Assembly (NCBI GenBank): GCA_947000775.1
Contig: CAMQGK010000637.1
Location: forward strand, 13,309,501-13,373,500
Length of the DNA: 64,000 bases
Origin: Pterois miles
Taxonomy: Eukaryota; Chordata; Actinopteri; Perciformes; Scorpaenidae
Direction: 5' to 3'
Shown here: positions 1 through 13,994 of the stretch, one piece after another
Position numbering within the stretch: position 1 is the first letter of the stretch
Layout of the letters: each line of letters begins with the position of its first letter
Program-made: the position numbers and the translations under genes
The notes under the pieces: model-generated
Told to the model about the DNA's origin: nothing
The model's input: only the letters and a program-made list of their open reading frames with translations
Databases searched by the model: none

Positions 1-64
1 TTACGTCCTGAAGCGCTTAACAGTCATTTTAGTGCCTCACCATTGATGTTTCTTCAGCGTTCAC

Positions 65-3000
65 CTTGTAGACACTCTTGTCCTTAGAAAGCTCACTGAT
101 AATGTGACTGAGCAGTGCTTCAAAGGATGTCTCAGCATTCGCAGCATTCTGTGGCACAAAATCAAAACATTGACATGAAATGTGATCACGTTAAACAAGC
201 GTGAATTGGCATGAGTTGCAACCTCACAAACACTTTCTGCTGAGCACAAGAGTCTATGACAAAAGGTTCACAAGTTTGGTCATGGTAGTTATGCACCTTT
301 TTGTTATAGTCCACGCTCACTGTCACATCCCGTTTTTGCTATTTGAACACAAACACACACCTTCACTCACACACACTTCACAGCCAAATTTCAGCCTCCT
401 AGGGAAAAGACTGCAGCCACCAAAGGGTGGGGAAGTTTTGTTGTCTGACCAAAAGAGCAACCTAACGAGCAGAGGATCACAGTTAAAAAGATTTACACTT
501 TAATCTAGCCAATAATCTCTGTCGGTGAACAGACTTCATATCTTTAGCTGGCTTTTCATGTTGTTGCAGTCCCAGTCCCTCCCAATGCTTATCTATGTCT
601 CAAAATGCCTTTGACTATTGATAGGAAGAGGAGGATGGGAAAACTCCGGTACACCTGCAAAATTAGGTATTAACATGAACTTCAGCCGACAAGGCCATGA
701 CAAATATGGGTCTTCAGCAGTCGAAATTATAGGGCTGAGACGATGCTTATCTCCTGATTGGATACTATTCGATACTTGAGTGCTGATTCGATGCATACTG
801 CGATCTTACACGTAATGCAATGTGTTATTACGATATATTGTGATTTTTGTTAACTTTTTTAACACTAGAAATCAAATTATACACTTCTAGGGAGTTAAAC
901 TTTGGAAAATCTCAGGAAAAATGTTTTACTTTCAGCGTGTGTGTCAGAGATGGTCAGGAATTATGTACTATTTTTCCCAACAACCCAAAAACCAAGAATA
1001 AAGACATTTACTTCACAAATTAGTGGTAGCTTCTTTTTAATTTATAGGGGACAAAGGTAAAGTATCTTATACTTCTGGTGAATATAATTCAAATAATCTT
1101 ATTTCCATATATGTGATTTGTATATACCATTTGTTAACACCTTATTTTGAAAACCGGACATTGCAACACGTGTATACTTCCACTAACCTCACCAAGTACG
1201 ACGCTAGTTTTGCCCGTGTGCTCTGCTCTCTTTGTACATCATGGTCAGCTCCATCAGGGCCATTTGAATGTATTTAACATAAATGTCAATATATGGTATA
1301 TATGGTATATATATACTGTTGTAGTGTTGGCTGAATTGAGAAACCCAAAGTGTTTCCATACTTTACTGTATGTATAGTATTTACCATACTTTGGATTTAA
1401 AACATGAGGGTGCAGGTCGTATCTCTGCGGATGTCAGACCCTTTGCCGTTTTCTGCTTTCGTACTTTGGTTTTAGTTTTTTTTTTAAGTGGATATGACAT
1501 CACGTTTATCAGACTACAACAACAAAAGTATTGACTTCCTTCTACCGCCGCATAGACTCAAATGAAGCAAATATAATAAAAAAAAATCACGATACTTAGA
1601 TGAATTGATTTTTTTTCTCCCACCCCGACTAAATTAGTTACACATCCTGAAAGGCATGTGTCACTCAATTATTCAATTATGCTTTAATTAGTCATCCCTT
1701 TTGAATGATTTCACAGAAATCAGCTGTTTCTTACAGAGAACTTGTGCCATAGCAAAAAACAAAACAAAATGACCTTTAACCAACATAAAAAGAAATAAAA
1801 TTTTCAGTGTTATCAATCTATTGTCAGTTTTCAAGTATATGAATGTCACATATCAGAATAAATAATGCAGTTCAGAGTGCTTCACTTGTGCATCTTCCTC
1901 GTCCTCCTGGGTATAAAATGTGCTGCACTGTAAAATATAATGACTTGTGCAGAATAAGCAGAGGACAATAATTCTTTCCTTACAATACATCATCTGATAA
2001 GTGGTAGAGACATTACTGAGTGTGTGTTCTGATAAAAATTCAACTGGTTTGGCTAGTATTTTATATAGAGGAAAAGCTGCATGCATTTATCAAGCTGAAG
2101 GTGGTAGAATATAAAACAGCAGTCTTATCTCGTCTGCTGTCCTTTGTCATAGATTTATAGGGGAGGAATTTCAAGTCCATGGATTTCCTTCCTCTAGGCT
2201 CTGATCTTTGTTCAGACTGCATCTTTTTTAACAACTTCAATTTAATTACAATGGCACTCTACCAAATATGGATGCCATCCTCATTGTAGATTTGAAATCC
2301 ATCTTAATGGCAGCTTGTGAATGCCTTTGCTACTGTTCATGACAGTGTAGTACGAAGATACTAATCCAAACCTCCATTATGGATGGAAACACCCTAAAGG
2401 GGGTGGGTTTCAGCTATCTGTGTTTTAACGTTCAAGCCAGATTCTCACTAATACAGATTTAATAGACTGAAGACAAATAGCCAATTAATGCAGCACTCTC
2501 CAGCAATCACACTTTTCAAGATAATGAAGATCGACTGTGGAAGTCACGTAAATGAAACAGAATGGGGCTCAATTCATCTCACTACTAAGTCATACGCAAT
2601 GATTTACTTTTGTTATAGATTGGTTCTAGGGAACAATGAGAGGATACAACTGGTTCAACACGCAGGGGATACAAACAGACTTTTAACACCCTTTGAAAAT
2701 GTTACCCAGCGGGGTTGAAACTGCTCACAGAGCAGAAAATACAGTGAAAGTTCTTCTTACACAACAATTTCAGCAGTTCTTAAGGTTTTATGCTGTTATA
2801 AGTGCAGGGGCCATTATCTTTACAGTATGACCTTCTTTTTCGACCATTTTTTTTAGTTTAGTTGAGTTTCACAAACCGACTAGGGATATACAGAGATGTA
2901 CAGGAAGCAAAGCAACACCAACAAATCAGCAACAACAAGTAATAAGAACAAGCCAACCAATAAGTACAATATCAATAATAGAGAACAAATATTAATGCAA

Positions 3001-6000
3001 ATTATGTACTGGGTTGTAGAGTTGCAACAATTAATTCATTAGTTGTCAACTATTAAATTAATCGGCAACTATTTTGACAATCGACAGTTTGAGTAATTGT
3101 TTAAGAAAAAAAAGTCCAATTCTCTGATCTCTGATTCTGTGCTCCTCTATGACAATAAACTAAATATCTTTGTGTTTTCTTTGAGTAATGGACAAAACAA
3201 AACATTCAAGTACATCATATTGAGCTTTGAGAAACACTGATCAAAATTTTTCACCATTTTCTGTCATTTTACAGACCAAACAACTAATAAATGATTTAAG
3301 AAAATAGTAGACAGATTAACTGACAGTGAAAATAATTGTTAATTGCCGCCTTGATAGGGTACTCTGTTTCCTGGTCTACATCATTAAAGCCTCTGCTGCA
3401 TTTCGGTGAAAGAAGAGAACAGGAAAGGAAAAAGACCTACTGTATGCATGACACCACCAGCATGTCATTATGAATCAGGCCACTTCAGTGGGACCTGACT
3501 TTTACCTTCTTGAGTGCTCCAGATGTGCTCCATGCCTGCCTTTCTTCTGGACTGAACTTGGTTGAGAGAGCAGCCAGAGCCTGGGCGAACTGCAGGTTGT
3601 ACAGCATCTTCACCACACAGGTAAAATGCTCTACACAGGGTAAGGAAGTGACACTGATTAGAAAAACCAAGCCAAGTGGAAACATAAACAAGTGAAGAAG
3701 TGCAATTTACACAGATCAATTAAGAATAACTTAATCAAATAAGAATTAGCTCATAACATGACTTAAATATGTGAATTTAAAAAGATCTGGCATCAATAAA
3801 AGTCAGTCAAAAGGGCTGGCAGCTATTCACAGGAGCATTGTATCTGGTTTCTCAGTTCTGCATTGAGAGCCTCACTGAGCAGTGTCCAGGATAATTAGCA
3901 GAGTGTTTCAGGTGGAAAGCCTGAAGGATATTTAAGTTTGGTTTAAAGGAACAACAAAGAGTGCCATTTCTTTTCTTCTACAGCAAAGGGCTGCTGACAT
4001 CTCCACTGTCCTGATCACTGTGACAAGTGTCAGTACACACAATTAAAAAGGTAGAGCTGAAAAAGGAGGACATCACTTTATAGCAATCAAGTGCAAAGGA
4101 CCCCCCTCAGGGACTGATCATGCCTCAACCTTTCTATTTCTCTAAAAATAAAAAAGCCTGTAACAATGACACGCTATGCGCTATGACACACCACAACCTT
4201 GAGGACAATCTAAATCATGATTCGAACTATAATGTTAGCTGTTTCAATCAAAAGCTACACTATCCAATAAATCCACTTTCACCATGTTCCAAAAATCCTA
4301 ACTGTCCCTGACAGCGGTCAACCTAATTTAATCATCAATGAAATGATGTGCCTGCTGCGACACTTCTCCCATTAAACATGACCGCAGTGTGTTGGGCCGG
4401 CTCTTTAGGTGGGCTAACATGGAGGTGATGCAGCGACCACAAGTTACAGATGAAGGGCACACGAAGGAAGAGCAGCCCTCCCATCACCGGGGTCGTGTCT
4501 CTCTGATCCTCAAGGCCAAATAACGGCAACAGGAGCGTAGGTAAGAGATGTGAAATGCTTCTTTCCAGCACTCAGCCCTGATTACTACTGATAATGGGGC
4601 TGTCCTTGTGGAGCAGCCACCAAGACACTCCCTACCTACCTACTCTCTTGTAGTGACATGATGCGGGGTGTACCTTTTCGCAGAGGCTGTGGCATTGTTA
4701 ACACAAAGATAATCAGGAGAGATGGGACATCTCGAAACAGCATGGGCACCTCAGGTCTCTCATCATCAAAGCCACTGAAAAACATGCAAAAAAGCTTTTA
4801 ATCAGAAGGTACTCTATGTCAAATAGATATTGTGATGGAAAAAAAAACAAGAAATACATGAATTAATTCATCAACTAAAACCAAGAAGTTCATGAAAATA
4901 GTGAAAGACAGGTACACTATTTAATAGATATTACACACCCATTATAAATATGGCAAATATTGTCTGTATGTTTTTTTTTTTTTTTTTTACATCAGCCCCT
5001 TTCACCTCATTACATTAATGTGATGGTAATTTAACATATCTGTCTGTCCCCTTCACTCAAATATCGTGCATCGTGGGAGCACTGTGTCTTTCTGTCAACA
5101 TCGTAATGCATGGATAAAGCCCTAAGGAACATTTACGTCTGACTGCTAAAAAGCCATCACTTAAACAGCTTGATGAAGGCAGTGCTGTTACATATTGCAC
5201 GTCTGAAAAGGACTTTTTAAAAGGTATGAGAGCAAAGGTCTTATCGTGTATATCGTTTTAATTTTTGTTTAACAAATACATGGCCCATTCCTCTTATTCC
5301 CTGACCAACTTCCTTAATGTAGACACATACATTACATATTCAGCTTGTATGCCATTTTCATTTAAATGTCTTCATGTTCTGTTGACAATTTAGTGAGGCT
5401 CCAATCTCCACTCTACTCTTGAAAGGCCTCGGGGGCTTTGAACGAGAGGAACTGCACTAAAAGAATAATACCTTCCATTACCAAAGCACTCACCAGTTAA
5501 TTCCACTGTGCATTGGAGGAAAGCCTCAGAGGACAAAGTGTTCAACCCTGCTGAGACCACTGCATACAAACTATATTTACACACTGTAAAACCTTCATAC
5601 ATTCCTCTTTGGTTTACCCTAACAGAAATAAGGCAAGAGCAATGCTTGGATCTGAGTAGAAACATCTCTCTTTGTCCTATTTAACTAGGCTAGATCAGGT
5701 TGACTGCCTAAGGGTGTCAATGACAGTGCTCCCTCCCAAAACCCTATCAAAGTATTTTTAAACACCAAATGGCTCCCCTGATAATACTGTATGGCTGTGA
5801 GCACTTTAATAGTAACAGGTGTAGAAGCTGTCTTACAACACTAACAGGGAGGAAAGGTTGTTCAAGCTCATCTTGTATTGTTAATTGCAACCAAAAACAT
5901 TTGTGCATAAAACATGTTCTGACGTACAGTGGTTCTTCAAGACAGAAAAATACAGTGTGTGGTAGAAACCCTGTCTTTTGTATTTTGTTAAATGCACGTT

Positions 6001-9000
6001 TGTGTTGAAGCTAGGTGGACAGCTGGGAGCTGAGATGCCGTGCTGGTGTGGTGATGGTGTGGTGCAGTTGTTCTCAGTACAGTGAATTTGACAGGGTCGT
6101 TTTGCTCTCTGTGGAGTGCCCGGTAATTTGCCAGATGCAGCAATTATTGGTATCTATGGAAACGACGCATGGTCCCTTTTCTGTTTTTAGCTCCTCTTTG
6201 TGTGGAGGAAAAGCTGTTGGGGGCAGGACGAAAAGGCGGCGTTTAGAGAGGGGACAAAATGGCCCTTTGATTGCATGTTTATGTGAGGTAGGAAAAGTGT
6301 GAGGGGAAAGTAGAGAGTGGCGAATGTACGAACAGATTTATAGATTTGCTGTTCGCAGAGGTACTTTAGGAGAGAAAGTCACTTACTCTGCCTCTCTGCT
6401 TTGTGCAACCTGAGTCAGCTTAGTCCAGGGGTTGTAGGCTGAATCAATGCTGTACAGACGCATGTGCATAGCCAGCACATGGAATAGCTGATCTGAAAGA
6501 AAGAAATAACACCAAAACACATCATTGTCATGTTCCTGACAAGGTCTGATAGGAACAAAACCAGTTAGTGTCTGTTTATCTTAGTGTCCGTTGTCACGAC
6601 CCACCAGCAGCCGGTACAGATCAAATGATAGAAGCAGCTGACTTGAACTGACTGCAGGCTAATGGTTTGGCTCGGATGAAACCAGGCCAGGCCAGATGGA
6701 AACGTGGCAGCGCTCGATAGCCTTGAGCAACTCTTTGGTCAGGTCACACCTGTTCATTGTGAAACTAGTGGAACATGAGCACAGACCCGCTGCGCGCACA
6801 CAGTCTCTTGTGTACATGGTAGCTTTTAATAGCAGGACAATTCACAGCCTCGAACGTCTTTGTTTGTCCAGATAAAACCTGTTACAACCAGCATTTATGA
6901 TATAACACAAAACCACAAGATGGCAAAAGGCAGGAAGTCATTTTAGATGTTAAGTAATATATTCCAAAATGAAGAAGTGTCCTCGCCTTTCTTATTAGTC
7001 GAGAAATAAATTAACCAACATGTTCCAATTATGAACTCAATCTCAAGTCCTCCAAAAGCCTGAAATTCAAAGTGCGTAAATGAAAAGATTAAAAGAACAA
7101 CAGATTTAAATCACATATGAACTATGTACACAACCTGTGCCAAAACCGATCAGTTTCATTTAGTTTCATTTTCAGCTGAACTCAACAACCTTCTGCACAA
7201 TGCAAACCTTTTTTTCCAATAAGCAAGACTAATCCTATTTGATTTTGTTTTACAGGGAATTATGATGCTGTAATGCAGCAAAGTGTTTCAAATTATCAGC
7301 AGCTCTGCAAATTTGACTTGTGAGAACTGTCAATACTTAGAGCAACACTGCCCTCCACAGGTAAACTAAGATGTAGCATAAAGACAGCAAAGTGTCAGCC
7401 CTTTGTTGCATCCCATTTGTCTTCACTACCGCTTGTTTCCTCTCTCTCTCTCACCTCTTGCCAGGAATTAACCTGGCAGAAGGGAGGAAGAAATCGTAAA
7501 TGAGAAATAGAGGAGAGGTGAATATAATCAGGGATGTCATTTCCTGCTATTGTCATAAAATTGCAAAATGTATATAGATGGAAAAGGCTTATTTCAAGCT
7601 TCCGGTCCAATATCTGATCACAGCTGTTCGTTGTGCCAAGCAAATTTAATGTGAAATACCCCTTTTCATAAAAAGAGTATGTTGTTACGATGTTGTTGTT
7701 TTTTGGTGACACATGATCAATGTCATGATCGCACCAGACAACAGAGTTAATAAACAATGAAAAGGTTACGGCAGTTACTTGTTTTTATCTGTTGCCTTCT
7801 TACTTACTCTTTCAAACCAGAGCTGGTGATTGTTGGAACATTGGAAAGACAAACAAAGACAGTTTTGATTCAGCAAGGTAACATTACTGCTTCTGTCAAT
7901 GGAGTCTGGTAGCTTTGAGGAGCGCACATAACGGCTGTATTTTTTCACATTTAACTCGATGAAATATGTGTTTATTTCAACCAGACCAGTGTTGGTGATT
8001 ATTGAAACAGTGGAAACACTAACCAAGACGGTTTTGATGTGTTTTATTTTATTTCTGTTAGAATGAAGTGTGTTTTAATGATCAGCCAGGCAAAATCACT
8101 GTTGTCTGACTGGAATTTGGTGGCTTGAAGCAGAGCATGTTAATTTTATGTTTTGTACATTAATAAATTATAATAATTGTCCAAATCCCTGTTGATTTGA
8201 TTGCATAGATATTCATTTCAACATGTGTCACATACCATTGTGTTGGAAAAGGGGTGAAAATTTGGGTGTCATTCTGACATGGAACCGATAAATTCCTGTG
8301 ACTACTGCAGTAGTATTTGTCCCAGAAATGAATGCTGATTGTAATCTTTCCCTCTAAAAAAGCCAGATGTTAGTGTTTTTTTGTCCTGTGGGAAAGGGGC
8401 TTAAGCTTCCTCAAGGAGAACAGTGTCCTGGCATGTGAAAACGTTTTCTAAAAGGTAACAATAAGTCTGCTCTGGAAAAGTTTCTATAAATCAAACATGA
8501 GATTATGTTATTCTGCTTCCTACACTGCTGAGATAACTGTAAGACACCGGGGCACAATGGCAAAGAGAAGATAGTAAACTAAAAAAGGAAGTATTCCTCT
8601 GTGCCATAGAGCATTAAAAGTTCATTTAAACATTTTCTAACTGTGACACATTGAAATGTCTTCCATGAAAGAGGCCTATCGCCATCACCATTACACCTTT
8701 TCACTGAATACTTTGATGCAAGTGCATTTTGATGTGTGGTCACTTTTCGTGAAAGATATCCTATAACCGTGTGTCCTCTCAGGGCATATGATTATCTTAC
8801 AGTGGTTTACATGTAAAATCATTTCAGCTACACGCAAAATGAGGGGGTTTAATAATGCAAGCCATCAACACTGACCAAGTACTGCAAGTCTGCACAACTG
8901 AGGTCAACATGGCTTAAGTGTCTTTTGACTTCCTACACAGCAGCAGCCACACAGTCCTCAAGATTAATTCAAATATTTGGAGTTAAATAAACCAGGGAGG

Positions 9001-12000
9001 CTGACTCTCCAGAGTGAATTCAGCCAATTGCAAGGGAATCGCAGACAGCTTGCTCCTGTGGTCCACTGTATCCTCATCACACGAGCTGAAGAAGTGCCTA
9101 CTGGGAAACAGGCTTAGGATCCCCATGAGCTCTCAGTTAGCGCACGTCTGCCGTTTTCCTTCAAATCCATTTCCCTAAGAAGAACGAACACTAATGTACT
9201 GCAACTGAGTAAATTTGGCCGTCAGCATGGCTACGTGGTTAATGTAGCTCAAAAATGGCAAACCTCCAGTGTGAAATCTCTTTTCAGCTATTCAAGGATG
9301 ACAGGCCATTTCACTGCAACAGCCTCAACTTTCACAGAGTAATTAAACAAACAGAAATTGGGGTGTAGTCTGTACAATAAGCTCAAATCCAACACCTTCA
9401 TATACATTTTCTGTTGCAATATCCCAGCCTTCATTTTCAGTAGTCATCAATACAGTAAATGTGGGCAGTGTTCGGCTTTGTCTTTGAGGAACTAAGATCA
9501 CAGTTTTCAGCCTCCCCTAGACACATGCACTTGTCAGCTGTGACACAATCAAGTAAAACAGCTCTTGACCCATTTGTCTGCTTCATTTACCCTGACTGCT
9601 CCCAACAGTTCACCTGGGACAGCATCTATCCTTGCCTGCCGCTGCTAATCGACCCTTTGCTTTTTTCTTTTAATGGTTCAGCTGTAACATGGAACAAAAG
9701 GTTTGATCTCAAGTCAAACACTTTATTACACAGAGGCTCATGGGAAATGATATACAGCCACCTGCAGTCGACCACAGTGGCGCCGCGTCATTGCTAAGGC
9801 CACACCCCTGATGGAGGGTTGAAAACAGAAGATGCAATTTGATGTGTGTTTGGATCGTATTTGTGACAAGTGTGTATACATTCATCTCTAGTTAAACAAA
9901 CAACTGTTTTATACACATCTAATAATTACTTTGCGACTTTGCTTGAACCTGTGTGTTTGCGATACCTTCATTAATTAAGGTTGATTGCTGTCATGCCCTT
10001 TCAGTCTTCCCACATCCAAGTGGATGAATGACCCATCACCGTGGCAGGATATTGCTTATCCGGTCATCTATAACGTTATATATTTGATTGAAACACCTGG
10101 TATCGTTAAGCTTAGTGTTGTCTGTAAATAATCAACCTGTTAATAGCCAACTGTTTGATCTTCAGGCTCAGATTTAGTTGGAGATGCTGCTTTACTGATT
10201 GTTTTGCAGCAGCCTCCCACTCAAGCTAGCTAAGCTAACTTACAGTATCTATCAGTGGTAACTGTCAAAACATCATTTAGCAGTTTATCATACTGACGGT
10301 GAAAATCCATGCATCTTATATGCCTCAAATCTTAGTGTGAAAGCCTCAGTTATCTCACTACAAAACAGCTTTTCTGCATTTTCCCCATTTCTCTCCATGT
10401 GTGACAACGCGTTTCTTCCCCCCCAAAAGAGGGCACGGCCTTAGCGATGATGAGATGCGGGTCTGATCTATAACATTTCACTGTTGTCAACCTAAACAGC
10501 AAAATACATCTGACATAGCACCACATTAAACAATGACTTTATTCAAAAAGCAGTGAAAACACTGCAAGTTACAGAACACCAACGGACAAAGCACAGTTAA
10601 ACATTCAAAAATATGCATAAATTAAAGGGACCAAAATACCGCTTGAAATAAGATTTAGAGGAGAAACTGTATTGTAAGACATAAAAGATGAAGAGGTCTA
10701 ACTACTCACTGAGACATGAGCGTTTGGCAGCTGCACTGGCCCCTCCAGAACACAAGTTTCCTCCCCGGTGCACAAGTTCCAACTCCAGGTTGGTCCTGAG
10801 AGGACAGAGCCACAACTATTATTAAGTAGCTGGCACACAGATGAAAACAGTTCAACAGGTGCATAAGTAACACACACACGCACACAAATGCACACACACT
10901 TCCATAATTGTCAAGCAAAAACCCTTTAATAAGTATATTATACCTAAAAGTGATCATTAGCCTACTGTATCACTCACCCTCTCAAGACTGACAAGCAGTT
11001 TACTTCATCTTATACCTGCACATTAATACACAGTAAGAGTGAATCTTCCACCAATGTGTGGGACTTCTGGCCAAAGAACAAGCTGGAAGCAGTTCAATTA
11101 ACAAGTGGGCCCAACCATGCAATGCAGTTGTGCATTGGAGGGTCTATGTAAAATCTATATATATAGCAATATTTCAGCCATAATATGTGTGTCTATGTAT
11201 TAAAGTGATAACTGAGATGTGCATTACAGAGCACAGTTAGTTTGGTAAAGAAATTTAATAGATGTTTATTTATTTATCTGAAAGTATACTCTTGTTATAA
11301 AGCATCTCCATAATCGCACAAGTGAGTAAAAAGTTCATGTATCACAGGTTACATGGGATAAGTCACTGACAAAAATAATCAGTCTTGGCATGGATGAGAG
11401 AGGGGTCGTGTTTAGAAGGTAACCCACAGACTGTGAAACTCTCGTGAGATGGTTAAGTTTAGGATACGTCGTCAGGCAGTGAATCTCGTGAGAGTTTTTG
11501 CAATTTGTGGGTTACCTTATTCACAAGACCTGAGTGAGGGGATGGAGGTATTGGTATAAATGGTTGAGTGTCATCATATTCAGCTTTTGGTTATGAAGCC
11601 TTCCTCCTTTACCAGTTTGATTAGGAAGATGACAGATGCTGCACAGTTGAGCCATTTCCCATTTAATGCGCCTGTTTTGCAGCAGCAATTCCATATCAAG
11701 TAAATGACAGCTTTCCAAGACTGATTTTACACAAGCTGGACCATTAGCATAAAAGCTCTTCCAACCACAGTTCATGCATAATCCTCAATGTGCATTTCCC
11801 ATGCATATCCAAACACGTTTCACTCCTGAATTTTAAGTCCCCAATACCAACCAAAACGGTGAAAAAAATAAACTAAAAGCTCTAACAAAGTACATAGATG
11901 GTGAAACCAGATAGGTATTAGTAAAATAAGACTGATCTGGACCCGTTTTCATCTTGCCACTGGCTATTTCTTTCTATGGGCTAGGGAGGTGGGGGCAAAT

Positions 12001-13994
12001 CCTTGGGTTTCCAGGGAGAAAAAGCAATTTCACATAGATAATGCAGCCACGGTGAAGCTCCATCTGGCTTTTGCTGATAAGAGTGCCCCTGTGACAAAGG
12101 AATTTTCCAGTCCTCAGGCAATTTGCGCTGTTCATTGAACTTCAGAGAGCCAACAGGCACCCAGACACACTCAGGGGATCTTTCTGTTCAGGGTGGAGGG
12201 CTGAGGGAACCACGGCGTTGGGTGGGCAAAAGGTCTGGATGGTTACGCTCCAGGAAGGGCAGAGCTTTTGGAATGGGAGTGGTGAGACGATAGAGACCCC
12301 AAGGTGAACTGAAAGCCAGTCATTTTTCTGACCTGTGACCAGCTCATTGTGAAGATATACATATCTGAAAAAGTGCTGCAATTGTTTTTTTCAAGATTAT
12401 GTTTCTGGCCTTTTCGCCAGAGGGCAGGGAGAGTTGCATCATACGCATCTTAGACCACTAGCTCATCCCAAGATGCTACTCAACAATGTAATGTAAAGGA
12501 ACTGTGTGAAGAACCACTTAAAAAAACAGTGGTCCTAAAATTCAATCAGAGGAGGAGAAATAAATCTATAGAAGAGCCTTTCAGTGAAGACAGAGCAAAT
12601 TCAATACCATTTTACTGTGGTCTGAAGTGAGAAAGCTGCTAATGCTACTTAAGAAGGGCACTATTTTTGCAAAACCTCCAGGACCAATGCAGCAGTATAA
12701 TTACAAGTATGAAGAAAACAAATCAACTACACCTTCACAGTTCCCTGAACAAGTTTGAAATGCAAAGCAATCCATATATTTGGTGCAAGTGCTATGCAAC
12801 AACTGCAGTATTGAATTTCAGTTCAATTTCAAGGTGCCTTTCTGGAGTAAAAATACTAACAAAGTAAGACTCTGGCACTGAGAGAGGACACTGCTGTCTT
12901 TTTGCATGGACAACCATTGTTATTCAAGCTGAGAAGCTGACATTAAGAAGCAGCTTTTGGAAATGTTCTTCTTTTTCAAGCGAAAGAGCAGGCAGGCATT
13001 TAACAACGTGTGATCACATCCGCACTGCCTTGTGGGTCGGGCTTAAAGGACACCAAATCACATCTGCTGTATACACTTGCATGTACATGTATACTAGGGC
13101 TGTCAAAGTTAACATGATAATGCAAATTTGTTTTAACGCCACTAATTTCTTAAAGACATCAATCCAATTTGCGATTTTTAGGTCGTAGCGGGTTCACCAT
13201 GTCATACTAGCTCGCCATGAAGGAGGCTAAACAATGTGCAAAATTTTGGCGAGGAAAAACTGGCATGGTCAAAGGAGTCCCTTGATCTCTGACCTCCAGA
13301 TATGTGAATGTAAATGGGTTCTATGGGAACCCAATAGTCTCCCCTTTACAGACATGCCCACTTTATGATAATCACATGCAGTTTGGGGCAAGTTATAGTC
13401 AAGTCAGCACACTGACACACTGACAGCTGTTGTTGCCTGCTGGACTGCAGTTTGCCATATTTTGTATGCCAATATTTTTAAAGCTAAATGCAGCACCTGC
13501 CAATGCAGTTAATTGATTTCCAATAATACAGATAAACATCCATTTGCATGAAGCAAACATATTTGCCCACTTCCACGTTGATAGGAGTATTACATACTTG
13601 ACAGATCTCCCTTTAAGGTACATTTTGAACAATCCATCCCATCTCATCTACTGCTGCTTTAAGGAGGGTTCTCAGATATATTTTTATGCATTTCTTAAAT
13701 TCTGTATTGTACATTTTTCAATTTTATATTATGTCTTGACTTTTACACCGCGGTTACTGTTATGCACCAGTTCAGTGTATGTGCAAACCTACTTGGCAAT
13801 AAAACAGTTTGTGATTCTTCTATTAACTGTCTAAACTCAGTGGGACTCTGCCCTCACCTTGCGACGGAGTACATGAAGAGGAAATCATTGTCAGGGGAGC
13901 CAGGGTTCTTGCCGTAGTCCATGTATTTCTTCTGGGTGGTATTCTTGATGTCTTTAATGACCAGCTCCATCTCTTTACTCAAGTTGGATTCCGT
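65..13994 (-). CDS. ubr3: UBR3 exons 29-34: C-terminal region as far as the window edge
   Basis: The exons 13994-13858, 10795-10710, 6492-6387, 4774-4674, 3630-3506 and 148-65 continue the frame beyond the RING. Conserved blocks are DIKNTTQKKYMDYGKNPGS, TNLELELVHRGGNLCSGGAS, QLFHVLAMHMRLYSIDSAYN, MPQPLRKEHFTCVVKMLYN, and finally SFEALLSHIISEL in the exon at 148-65. The donor at 64-63 leads off the left end. In human UBR3 what follows is the cysteine-rich C-terminal part of the UBR/autoinhibitory region, which is not visible here. Introns in this part are the longest of the gene (1-4 kb) and are full of repeats. Confidence 0.93.

Larger units (their letters stand above)
149..3505 (-). other. 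ubr3: UBR3 intron (largest uncovered parts: 149-729, 1632-3021)
   Basis: It holds the elements at 730-1631 and 3022-3350. The remaining sequence contains only short frames without recognisable protein, and I see nothing else. Confidence 0.6.

Noticed and set aside
7395..7757. A 120-codon minus-strand frame in the longest UBR3 intron
   Set aside because: It does not match any part of UBR3, and flanking exons join in phase without it.
9459..9797. A 112-codon plus-strand frame in a UBR3 intron
   Set aside because: No motif, no splice-supported extension, average intronic composition.
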